Source of the DNA: Proteus vulgaris
GTDB lineage: Bacteria; Pseudomonadota; Gammaproteobacteria; Enterobacterales; Enterobacteriaceae
Assembly: GCF_033708015.1 (NCBI RefSeq)
Contig: NZ_CP137920.1
Span: 1,860,001-1,924,000 of the forward strand
Reading direction: 5' to 3'
DNA length: 64,000 nucleotides
Shown piece after piece: positions 56,096 to 64,000 of the stretch; position 1 is the stretch's first letter; each line of letters begins with the position of its first letter. The position numbers and the translations under genes are program-made. The notes beneath the pieces were generated by a model. The model was not told the origin of the DNA. It was given only the letters and a program-made list of their open reading frames with translations, and ran no database searches.

Positions 56096-57514
56096 TTAGC
56101 GTCCTTTTAATGGAATAAGTGTGATCGGCACATTTTCGCTACCAAGATGCGTTTTTTCGGCTTCAGTAACAGGAAAGTGAGCACGATCGTAAACCTCAAA
56201 CAGTTGGCAAGGTTCATTTTGGTGATGATAAAGGCGGATCCCCTCTGCTTTAGGGCTACTTTTGGACAACATAAAGCGATGGCAACAATTGGTGCTGATT
56301 GGACCAACAGGCTCTCCCTGTCGCGTAATAAATTGATAATAAATCGGTGAGTCATTTTTTTGTTCAATATGGCAAGCCTGAACAGGACCACGGAAAAGAT
56401 GTGTAATACAAATAAAATTATCAGGAATACGCTCTGATAATTTGTCAGTGTTAGGATCAGCCCAAGGTAAAATAATGGAAGGTTGGAAATGACAATGAGG
56501 ACATTGCCCATTATCTAAGTGAGATTGTGCAATTAGCCCACTGCGTTTCACTAACAAGGTTTGGCATTCAGGGCAATAAGAGTTAGCGCTGTCTGTATCA
56601 AACACATTCCCCACATAAACATAGCGCATACCTTCATTTAAGGCTTGCTGACGAGCTTGTTCAAGAAAAGAGATCGATGTGCGTTCGACATGGCGATATT
56701 GGTAATCAGGATGGAAACGAACATAGTGTAATGGAATATCTGCATCAAGATACTTAAGCATCCAATCTGTGACTTTCTTCGCTTCTTCCAGTGAGTCATT
56801 ACGTCCCGTCACACATAAGTTAGAGACTTCAAGATGCGGACTATTTGTGGATTTACGCGCATCATAAACTTGTTTAATACCGTCAAGAACGGGCTGTAAT
56901 CGCCCTCCTGTATGTTTACGATAAAAGCTATCCTGCATTGATTTTAATGAAATACTAAAGATATCCATAACGCCTAGTAATTCATCAATGGCTTTTTCGC
57001 TGATATAAAATGCACTTTTATAGAGATTCTTTAAGCCATGTTCACGGGCAAGCTTCGCCGTATCCATAACAAATTCATGCCAAACGATTGGGTCGTTATA
57101 AGTCCACGATAGCACACGGATATTGTGTTTTAATGCATAATTGACCACATCTTCAGGGCTGTAATAAGCCACATGACTATCTTGCACATAACGGGCTTGG
57201 CTTGTACTCCAGTTTTGGCAAAAATCACAACGTAGCATACAACCGATATTACCTAACGATAAAATACGTTCACCAGGTGCATAATGGTAAACCGCTTCGG
57301 TTTCTATCGACTCTTGTGTCATTGGTACCGATTTGCCATAGTTTAGTGTGACTAAACGGCCATTTTCATTACGTCTTAACTTACAAGTCCCTGTACGGCC
57401 TAACTGAATTTTACATGCCCGAGGGCACAGCTCACATTGAATGCGATCGTTTGAAATTGGATGCCATAAGCGAGCAGGATGCCCTGTTTGTTGCCATTGT
57501 TTCATTCTTGCCAT
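56096..57514 (-). CDS. AmrS-type radical SAM enzyme with C-terminal extension
   Basis: 472 aa. N-terminal Cys cluster (CELCPRACKI with C27, C30, C34; C44), then the radical SAM motif CMLRCDFC (C92, C96, C99) and SWTYNDPIVWHEF, typical of the AmmeMemoRadiSam radical SAM family (pyruvate-formate-lyase activator-like). Typical members are nearer 330-350 aa; here a zinc-ribbon-like pair CPECQ/CPHCH and about 110 more residues follow. The usual AMMECR1 and Memo partners are absent from the window. Co-transcribed with the acylase gene (3-bp gap). Confidence 0.9.
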   Translation of the reverse strand: MARMKQWQQTGHPARLWHPISNDRIQCELCPRACKIQLGRTGTCKLRRNENGRLVTLNYGKSVPMTQESIETEAVYHYAPGERILSLGNIGCMLRCDFCQNWSTSQARYVQDSHVAYYSPEDVVNYALKHNIRVLSWTYNDPIVWHEFVMDTAKLAREHGLKNLYKSAFYISEKAIDELLGVMDIFSISLKSMQDSFYRKHTGGRLQPVLDGIKQVYDARKSTNSPHLEVSNLCVTGRNDSLEEAKKVTDWMLKYLDADIPLHYVRFHPDYQYRHVERTSISFLEQARQQALNEGMRYVYVGNVFDTDSANSYCPECQTLLVKRSGLIAQSHLDNGQCPHCHFQPSIILPWADPNTDKLSERIPDNFICITHLFRGPVQACHIEQKNDSPIYYQFITRQGEPVGPISTNCCHRFMLSKSSPKAEGIRLYHHQNEPCQLFEVYDRAHFPVTEAEKTHLGSENVPITLIPLKGR

Positions 57515-57517
57515 GAA

Positions 57518-59767
57518 TTATTCCTTTTTATCATTACCATAATGGTTATTTGTACAAAGAGGCAAAACGGTTTTTTGCCGGGTTCCTGCTTGCCAACATT
57601 CCAATACATGACGCAATGTCCAGTAAAAAGGATTTCCTTTTGCTGGAGTGTTGATTAAATAGTGGCATTCCCCTTGTGGGGTTAAATGGGCGATCAGTTT
57701 AAAACCAGGGCCAAAGGTATAAGGCTTAGTTTTAATGGTGTCGGTCTTGCCTATTTGAGATTGCGTCAAAAAATCAGCATTCTGCCTTGTTGCATGAATA
57801 GTTTCTCGATTACCGCCTTGATAAGGATAACGCCCCGTTAATAGGCGATTAAGCCACAATGGTTTTTTGATACTATGCTGAAATTCAACGTAAGGACGCT
57901 CCATTTTCTGGCTGGCAATTAATGCGCTCGCATAGGTTTCACGAATTATGGTAGAAAGTGCATCTTGCTCAAACTGCCAATCTTGAAGATGGTATTGCAG
58001 AATATTGAGTATACTCCAGCGACAACTTGGCCAGAAATCCGTATACAGTGCGCGTGATCCTCTCTTTAGTACCTTCCCTAAAACGCTATCGGTAAGATGC
58101 TGTATCCATACATCAAAAAAACGTGATGCATTGAGCTGTTGGGTATCACAATCCCATTGAGAAAGAATTTTATCTTCAGGTATATAAGGTAATAAAAAAG
58201 CGAGTGCTTTTTGAGCAAATAGATCGGTTTTGTCATCTTGCATCTGACGAAAAGTTTCAAACGTATGTTCTTGAGTTTGCTGGATCAAATGCTCTATACG
58301 TAGCGCTCTTGTTGGTGGATGCCAACGATTAGATAGCGCAGGCTTTCCATCAAAGAGTGAAGCACTGTATTGATTCGCATACAGAACATATCCTCGTTCA
58401 GGATTGTATTCGGCAGGCAAATCATCAAAAGGAACATAACCTTGCCACTGATGTAATGGCTCCGTTAAACTCAATACTAAACTGCCTAATTCACTGTGGC
58501 GTTTAGGAATATACCCCATACTCTGTAAGCCAATATCCCCATGGATATCTGCATATCCCACCATCATGGGGGAATTTTTCACATGCCTTAAGGCTTCTCT
58601 AAATGATGTCCAGTTATGGCATTTTGCGAGTTGATAAAAAGTAATATCGCCACTTGGATTATCTAATGCTGGCCAGCGTAAAAATAAACCGTAGCCCGCT
58701 TTTTCAGACATTAACCGACCTTGTGAATAATCATAAGTGACAAAAGTATGTTGACGCTTTGAGGTTAAACCTATGGTGTGAGTTCTTTTTATTAATGGCT
58801 CCCATCCATGTGTTGTTTCAACCTTTTCGTTTTCTAAATCAATACGTCCCCAATATAAATCTTGATTATCCGCCATAATGCCGACCATTCCCCAAGCCGC
58901 ATGAGGATTACGTCCCACAATAATGCCCGGAGAACCAGGAAAATGTGAACCCATCACACTTAAACCTTCTTTACTCTCTAAACGGCATAATAGATTAAAA
59001 CTTGGGTTAACGTGTCCCATATGGGGATCAGCAGCTAACATAGGTTTTCCTGATCGGGTGTGAGAACCATTCACCGCAATCACATTAGAGCCAGTATCTG
59101 GTGATGCTAAACCTAAATGCTGTAAGCCTTTTAATCCCTCTTTAAATGCAGCGATCACTTCAGGATAATATTCCCCCTGTTCATCTAAAGGTAATGGCGG
59201 GATTTGATCGCCTTCAAGGCTAAACGTTGATAAAAGTTGCTGATGTTGAGACGGCGTCAGTCGATTGGCTAGACGAGTGTGAAATAATTCATATTGCCAA
59301 GCTGAATTAATAAAATATTTCAGTTGTCCTAACAGATAACTATCTGTGGTGGTAAAAAATTCAGGTTTATAACGCAGTAATAAACACTCTATTGGACGGA
59401 TTTTTAACTCTTTTATGGCTTGGTTAATACCTGCGATATACGCAGTAATATGCTGAAATTGAATCGCTTGCCAGCTGTTAGGTTGTGCATTTTTATCCTC
59501 AAGCTCCGCGATTTTGGCTAGTTCAACCAATCCTAATCGGCGTTGGAAAATATCTGTTCTAAGCGCACCATTTCCCATCACTTCACTTAATCGACCGCTA
59601 GCGACTCGACGTGATAAGTCGAGTTGCCACAAACGTAAATAGGCAGCACCATAACCTTGCCCATAAAAAACCGCATTATCTGTATCACCTTTGATACTGA
59701 GAAGCTGGTCTGTTTCTAGTGACAACGTCACGTTTCCCCATTGCGAAGTAAGTGTCCTTGGCTTCAT
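57518..59767 (-). CDS. Penicillin acylase family Ntn hydrolase, cytoplasmic type
   Basis: 749 aa. Autocatalytic cleavage site G226/S227 (SPDTGSNVIAVNG), giving an N-terminal serine nucleophile; AADPHMGHVNPS and GSPGIIVGRNPHAAWGMVG are family blocks. Unlike periplasmic penicillin or AHL acylases it has no signal peptide, so it should act in the cytoplasm on an amide made or used there. Its ATG overlaps the SDR stop (ATGA), showing coupling. Confidence 0.92.
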   Translation of the reverse strand: MKPRTLTSQWGNVTLSLETDQLLSIKGDTDNAVFYGQGYGAAYLRLWQLDLSRRVASGRLSEVMGNGALRTDIFQRRLGLVELAKIAELEDKNAQPNSWQAIQFQHITAYIAGINQAIKELKIRPIECLLLRYKPEFFTTTDSYLLGQLKYFINSAWQYELFHTRLANRLTPSQHQQLLSTFSLEGDQIPPLPLDEQGEYYPEVIAAFKEGLKGLQHLGLASPDTGSNVIAVNGSHTRSGKPMLAADPHMGHVNPSFNLLCRLESKEGLSVMGSHFPGSPGIIVGRNPHAAWGMVGIMADNQDLYWGRIDLENEKVETTHGWEPLIKRTHTIGLTSKRQHTFVTYDYSQGRLMSEKAGYGLFLRWPALDNPSGDITFYQLAKCHNWTSFREALRHVKNSPMMVGYADIHGDIGLQSMGYIPKRHSELGSLVLSLTEPLHQWQGYVPFDDLPAEYNPERGYVLYANQYSASLFDGKPALSNRWHPPTRALRIEHLIQQTQEHTFETFRQMQDDKTDLFAQKALAFLLPYIPEDKILSQWDCDTQQLNASRFFDVWIQHLTDSVLGKVLKRGSRALYTDFWPSCRWSILNILQYHLQDWQFEQDALSTIIRETYASALIASQKMERPYVEFQHSIKKPLWLNRLLTGRYPYQGGNRETIHATRQNADFLTQSQIGKTDTIKTKPYTFGPGFKLIAHLTPQGECHYLINTPAKGNPFYWTLRHVLECWQAGTRQKTVLPLCTNNHYGNDKKE

Positions 59768-60786
59768 TTGGACTCCTTATTCAGCAATATAGCTTGTTCA
59801 GCAATGCTTCTGGCATAAGTCTTAAAGTCATTTAAAGGCTCACCCGCTGTCCACCCTAATAATTGTTCTGCTTTACAAGATGAATAGGTATAAGTGCTTC
59901 CATCCATAATACGCAGTGCCTCACAGGAAAGTGGCATGGAGAAACCAAGTAAGGCAAGTTTATCCATCATCCATGCTAAAGGTCGTAAACTACTGCGATT
60001 TTTGATAGGTAAGGGTGCCGTTTTTTGTATTTCACTGAGTAATGTGAAAATCTCTGGCATAGAAAAAACATCACCCGTAAAGAGAACCGTTTCTTGGGGT
60101 TTATCTAAGGCAAGTAATCGCAATAATCCATCACATAATTTTTCAACATGGCAAAGTTGAAAGGTGCTATTTGTACTGACTTGAAACGGAATTTTTTGAT
60201 TGAAAAAAGCAGATAATGTTTGTGCTAAAACGCTCTTATCACCTTGACCAAACACACCGCCACAAATCGCAATTTTAATTGGCATACCTTGTTGTTGCTG
60301 ATGTTCGACTAATACGTGAGCAATTTGCTTTGTTTCTTCATAATAACTACGAAAATAGCCATTATGACGATGCGTTTCATCAAGCAATAGACCTTGAGTT
60401 TCGCCCAGTGCGGCTGTGGTACTGGTATATAAAATCTGAGGGATTTGCGCTCTTTTCGCCTCATTAAGTAAATCCACTGTGCCAGTAACATTGGTTTGAT
60501 ACATTTTTTGATGTTCAAAACGACTAGGCGCAATACCGACTCGATAATCAGCGGCTAAATGAATCATAATATCCTGTCCAACAAGGGCTTCACGATAAGT
60601 ATCGGGTTGGCATAAATCCCCTTTTATGATTTTCACACCTGACGGCAATTCAGGACGATTAGGATGAATTTTATTGGGTTCTCGACACAATACTGTTAAT
60701 TCGTCACCAAGTTCTGCAAGCTTCGGTAATAAATAAGAGCCAATGAATCCAGTTGCACCAGTGATAAATATTTTCCGTTTATTCAA
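59764..60786 (-). CDS. Extended SDR (NAD-dependent epimerase/dehydratase-like)
   Basis: 340 aa. Rossmann motif TGATGFIGSYL (GxxGxxG), HLAADYRVG, and active site YYEETK (YxxxK) with upstream TSTTA. Resembles hopanoid-associated or dihydroflavonol-type sugar/alcohol reductases. In this operon it may reduce or oxidise the LuxC aldehyde product or a derivative. Overlaps the acylase start. Confidence 0.9.
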   Translation of the reverse strand: MNKRKIFITGATGFIGSYLLPKLAELGDELTVLCREPNKIHPNRPELPSGVKIIKGDLCQPDTYREALVGQDIMIHLAADYRVGIAPSRFEHQKMYQTNVTGTVDLLNEAKRAQIPQILYTSTTAALGETQGLLLDETHRHNGYFRSYYEETKQIAHVLVEHQQQQGMPIKIAICGGVFGQGDKSVLAQTLSAFFNQKIPFQVSTNSTFQLCHVEKLCDGLLRLLALDKPQETVLFTGDVFSMPEIFTLLSEIQKTAPLPIKNRSSLRPLAWMMDKLALLGFSMPLSCEALRIMDGSTYTYSSCKAEQLLGWTAGEPLNDFKTYARSIAEQAILLNKESK

Positions 60787-60791
60787 TGTGA

Positions 60792-61871
60792 CTATCCTTC
60801 CTGATTAATAAAAAACACCAGTGTGGCTAACATAAAAAAGCCATCATGCGTTGCTGTCATTGGACGAGAATGCATTGAGCCAATGGGACAATAGCGAGTG
60901 AAGCTATATTGTTGTGGTGAAATTGATGAAAGTGAGCCGTGATAACCTAATGTTTGTAAGCGCGCAAACCACTGTTTTTGAGCTAACTGCAAATGATGCT
61001 CAACGGAGCCCACAATTAATTGAAAGCCAAAATTAAGCCAATATTGAGGTAAGAATTGGGTTTGGTAAGTGATCGCCCAGCCCGAATTTGCGTCGTAGCG
61101 TGTCGGCTTTTCATTATTAAGCAAGTCACGAGATAATGCATATTCGTGTGCTTGTGCCATTTGTTGAAGCTTTACTGTTTCTGGCAATGGAGGTAATGAC
61201 GCTAATGCCATAGACAATTGCTGATAAAGCTGTTGAGCGCAATTTTCATTCTCTAATAGGATAAAACGTGGTGAGCTACAAACTTGCTGTCTGAATAAAC
61301 AAACATCTTTTAAAATAAGGGAAATATCAGGTAATGATCTCCCTAAAATAGCCATTGCACTTATTTTAGGCCCTAACTCAATTAATTTAATTGGTGCTGG
61401 CGTTACTTGGCGATAATGTTGGATCAGTGCATCACCACCCGCCAATAAAATCGCTTCAACACCGTTAAGAATTCGCTCATCATTTTGATTTTCACTCGAC
61501 CAATCAAGAATTTCACACTCATTTTCATTTAAACCTAAATAAGCACGTAAAAGATAAAGCCATTGAGTGGATAATCGCGCTTTTATTCGGATAGAGCTCC
61601 CAATTAAATAGCCAGCAAGTAGTGCCTCTAATGTACCTAGGGGATCTTTTTCTGATACCACAATGAGTAATTTATTCGGTGCTCGCCAGCATTTGCCCCC
61701 CAATTCATTAGCGACTTTTTGTGCTAATACGTCGCTATAAGCCCATTGTGTTAAACGGTTAAGGCAGAATGCTTGCGTCATGGGATCATCAGAGAATAAC
61801 CAATCCTCATTAAGGCAGTGTATTAAACACTGTTTAATGTTTGCTAAACGAACGTGTATTGCTTCTGTCAT
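60792..61871 (-). CDS. LuxC-like acyl-CoA reductase
   Basis: 359 aa from ATG 61871, which overlaps the preceding stop as ATGA (the frame runs six codons further upstream). The LuxC family (aldehyde-dehydrogenase-related) catalytic cysteine is C198 in RQQVCSSPRF; IELGPKISAMAI is the nearby conserved block. LuxC reduces acyl-enzyme or acyl-CoA to a fatty aldehyde with NADPH. It is shorter than luminous-bacteria LuxC (about 480 aa). Confidence 0.88.
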   Translation of the reverse strand: MTEAIHVRLANIKQCLIHCLNEDWLFSDDPMTQAFCLNRLTQWAYSDVLAQKVANELGGKCWRAPNKLLIVVSEKDPLGTLEALLAGYLIGSSIRIKARLSTQWLYLLRAYLGLNENECEILDWSSENQNDERILNGVEAILLAGGDALIQHYRQVTPAPIKLIELGPKISAMAILGRSLPDISLILKDVCLFRQQVCSSPRFILLENENCAQQLYQQLSMALASLPPLPETVKLQQMAQAHEYALSRDLLNNEKPTRYDANSGWAITYQTQFLPQYWLNFGFQLIVGSVEHHLQLAQKQWFARLQTLGYHGSLSSISPQQYSFTRYCPIGSMHSRPMTATHDGFFMLATLVFFINQEG

Positions 61872-62908
61872 TTTACCTGCGCCGCACAAGTGCCCTCGGG
61901 TGAAGTCGCTCTGCCGATATAGTGAATATAGGGTAATGGATGACTACAAGCGCATTGTGTGCCCCATAAACCTAAGTCTTGGGTTAATAGGCGCTGAGAA
62001 GCTAATGAATCAAAAAAAGGATTTTCAAGTTGGATAAGGCCTACTTTCCTTTCTGGCGCTCGATCACCTGTTTCATCAATAATGGCAAAACGAGAGTAAG
62101 CAGGAATGTGGAAATGACCTTCACTGCAACTAATGTAGTGTAAAGGATGCTCTGTCATGCCATAAATATCACGAATATCGACATTGGGAGCATGTAAAGT
62201 TTCTTTTAATCCTTGAATAATATCTGGGCGTTCAAGTTGTTTTGTCATCCCTTTCCATCCCCCACCGGTTAGCCCTTTAATCGGTGATAACAGAGTGAAT
62301 GCATCAGGGCGACTTAAGCATAAATGTTCAAAGAAAAGGGTTAGCCCAAGAATGTAGATAGGCGCAGGATCATTCGCCCAACGTTGCAATGTTGACCATG
62401 CTAATTTTGTATCAAACTGACCGTGTTCGGACACCGTAAAAACCAGCTCTTTAATGGGAGCACATTGGGTAAATTTTAAGAAAGCTGTCGCAAAACCAGC
62501 ATGATCGCCAGATTGAGGATCAGGAGACAACATTAGAAAACGAGCGGGAGTGGTTGATATTAAGCCATTGTGATAGAAAATCTGCGTCATTGCAGTTTCA
62601 ATGCGCTTTAGGCTGACATCATCAAAGAAAACTTGTGTCTTTCCTTGTTGCCCTGTTCCTGAACTGTTTAGCCAGATACCGTTACGATGTGTGGGTGTGG
62701 CTAAATCCATAGTTTTAAATAAATTAACTGGAATAACTGGTTGAGGCATTTTTTGCCATAATGATTGATAGTTAGCATTATTTTTGCGATGCCAGTTATC
62801 AGCTTCATTCATAGATGCAGTAAAAAGTGCATCATCAAAACTATCAACAGCATAAGGCTGAGCGAGATTAACTAAATTATCCATCTCATAACGCTGCTCT
62901 TCTAACAT
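61868..62908 (-). CDS. LuxE-like acyl-protein synthetase
   Basis: 346 aa, ATG with AAGGA 7 bp upstream. Adenylate-forming features: NSSGTGQQGKT (81-91, nucleotide loop), LTGGGWKGM and DIYGMTEHP. LuxE activates fatty acids as acyl-AMP, then as a thioester on a cysteine near its C-terminus; here C341 is six residues from the end and could play that role (inference). First gene of the operon; a 447-bp region separates it from a divergent amidohydrolase. Confidence 0.9.
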   Translation of the reverse strand: MLEEQRYEMDNLVNLAQPYAVDSFDDALFTASMNEADNWHRKNNANYQSLWQKMPQPVIPVNLFKTMDLATPTHRNGIWLNSSGTGQQGKTQVFFDDVSLKRIETAMTQIFYHNGLISTTPARFLMLSPDPQSGDHAGFATAFLKFTQCAPIKELVFTVSEHGQFDTKLAWSTLQRWANDPAPIYILGLTLFFEHLCLSRPDAFTLLSPIKGLTGGGWKGMTKQLERPDIIQGLKETLHAPNVDIRDIYGMTEHPLHYISCSEGHFHIPAYSRFAIIDETGDRAPERKVGLIQLENPFFDSLASQRLLTQDLGLWGTQCACSHPLPYIHYIGRATSPEGTCAAQVK

Positions 62909-63355
62909 GTTGTATCCTTACATTGATAAGGGTTATATCAACATAGTCAGCAATTATTTTTACTTATTGAATGTAATTATTCTGAAAACAGGCAAGATGT
63001 GATTAGATTTCTTCATTCTTATGTTTTATATCACATTGTTTTATCTAGATTGAATCATCATAATTTGATAAATACATGCTTCTACTTAAAAAACAAAAAG
63101 AGCACCTTAAAAATAAAGGTGTTCTTTTTCATGACTTTTTTGTTCATTTTTTTTGTTCCCTTAAAGCAAATGTTTTAAATAGTAATGAAACAAACTTAAG
63201 CTACAATTTAATAAATCTCCTGAAAAAAATTAATCTCATTATTTATTTATTTGTTTAAAAAAGAAATAGTTATCTATATTGCTAATAAAGCGCGGTACGC
63301 TCACGCCTGTTATTTAACAAAGGGTTAATTCCTTTTAAATAGGAAATCAAAAATC
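62909..63355. other. 447-bp divergent intergenic region
   Basis: Should hold promoters of the luxE-like operon and the amidohydrolase gene. It contains a strong bidirectional terminator hairpin (63095-63129). A 60-codon plus-strand frame at 63076-63258 runs through that hairpin and is not credible as a gene. Confidence 0.5.
63095..63129. terminator. Terminator-like hairpin between divergent genes
   Basis: AAAAAGAGCACCTT (63095-63108) pairs with AAGGTGTTCTTTTT (63116-63129) with one G-T pair and a 7-nt loop, T-rich on both strands. Its place between divergent genes implies an unseen short transcript or an insulating/attenuating role. Confidence 0.75.
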
Positions 63356-64000
63356 ATGAATAAAACTTTCGCGTCTGAAATATTTATCAATGGTGAGATC
63401 CATACTCTTGATAGAGAAAATCCTCTCGCTCAAGCGATAGCAGTTTATCAAGGTAAATTTCTTTTTATTGGCTCAAATGATGAAGCGATGCAGTTTCAAA
63501 ATGCAGAAACAAAAATCATTGATCTAAAAAACCACGTTATTATTCCTGGGCTTAATGACTCACATCTTCACCTGATCCGTGGTGGATTAAATTATAATCT
63601 TGAATTACGGTGGGAAGGCGTGCCCTCTCTTTCTATTGCACTTGATATGTTAAAGGCACAAGCTCAAGTGACACCCTCACCGCAATGGGTGCGTGTTGTT
63701 GGGGGCTGGAGTGAGTTTCAATTTGCTGAACGCCGTATGCCAACGCTAGATGAAATTAATGCGGTTTCTCCTGATACCCCCGTTTTTGTATTACACCTCT
63801 ATGACAGTGCATTGCTAAACAAAGCAGCACTGCGTGCAATTGGTTATACCAAAGAGACACCCAATCCACCAGGGGGGGAAATTCAGCGTGATGAGCATGG
63901 TGATCCTACTGGATTACTGATAGCAAAACCCAACGCGATGTTGCTCTATTCTGCCTTAGCAAAAGGCCCTAAATTACCTCTTGAGTATCAAGTTAATTCA
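63356..64000 (+). CDS. YtcJ-type metal-dependent amidohydrolase (3' end outside window)
   Basis: First 215 codons, running off the right edge. ATG 63356 has AGGAAA about 10 bp upstream. IFINGEIHTLDRENP and the metal motif NDSHLHL (HxH) mark the amidohydrolase_3 family; PQWVRVVGGWSEFQF and GGEIQRDEHGDPTGLL are typical of YtcJ-like members. Cytoplasmic, no signal peptide. Substrate unknown; divergence from the luxE operon may or may not be functional. Confidence 0.9.
   Translation, partial: MNKTFASEIFINGEIHTLDRENPLAQAIAVYQGKFLFIGSNDEAMQFQNAETKIIDLKNHVIIPGLNDSHLHLIRGGLNYNLELRWEGVPSLSIALDMLKAQAQVTPSPQWVRVVGGWSEFQFAERRMPTLDEINAVSPDTPVFVLHLYDSALLNKAALRAIGYTKETPNPPGGEIQRDEHGDPTGLLIAKPNAMLLYSALAKGPKLPLEYQVNS

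Noticed and set aside
63076-63258. 60-codon frame before the amidohydrolase
   Set aside because: It reads through a strong terminator hairpin and is low complexity.

Overview
The window is chromosomal DNA of an AT-rich gammaproteobacterium of the Morganellaceae, most probably Proteus. Protein sequences and gene order (topA-cysB-acnA-ribA-pgpB-lapAB-pyrF-yciH; ydgK-rsxABCDGE-nth; ydgA-fumC-tus; ynfM-ynfL-mlc-bioD2-ynfD-ynfB-ydfG) follow the E. coli terminus region closely, while AT-rich genes without E. coli counterparts sit between these blocks. The species call rests on sequence recall and cannot be confirmed here.

The window holds the replication terminus itself. tus lies at 33.3-34.3 kb with a near-canonical Ter site just upstream of its start. 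A dif site differing from E. coli dif at one position lies at 46786-46813. The Ter site is oriented to stop forks that have passed dif moving leftward, the E. coli geometry compressed to about 12.5 kb. A near-consensus LexA box sits about 80 bp beyond the Ter site.

Layout: 0-17 kb carries topA end, sodC, cysB, an unknown gene, acnA, a YdcK-like beta-helix protein, nlpA, ribA, pgpB, lapAB, pyrF, yciH, a small secreted protein, kptA, rnb and nth. 17-24 kb is the rsxABCDGE electron-transport operon plus ydgK. 24-34 kb has ydgJ, yfeH, a DUF2007 gene, add, an orphan vWA protein, ydgA, fumC, an Imm10-like gene and tus. 34-46 kb has a 44-codon secreted-peptide gene, ynfM, ynfL, mlc, bioD2, ynfD, ynfB, ydfG, osmB, an orphan dhaT, arsR-arsB and roxA. 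After dif every gene up to 62.9 kb is on the minus strand.

The accessory part is 46.9-62.9 kb. One block (54.6 to 48.5 kb) encodes a MoxR ATPase, a small bpX-type protein, a vWA/beta-propeller protein and a large beta-propeller protein, i.e. a MoxR-vWA-beta-propeller ternary system. The block upstream (62.9 to 54.85 kb) is a tight, translationally coupled set: LuxE-like acyl-protein synthetase, LuxC-like acyl-CoA reductase, extended SDR, cytoplasmic penicillin-acylase-type Ntn hydrolase, AmrS-type radical SAM enzyme and an LCAT-like alpha/beta hydrolase. It reads as a fatty-acid-reductase pathway with no luciferase genes and is the best candidate for an undescribed system. A metal-dependent amidohydrolase (YtcJ type) starts divergently and runs off the right end.
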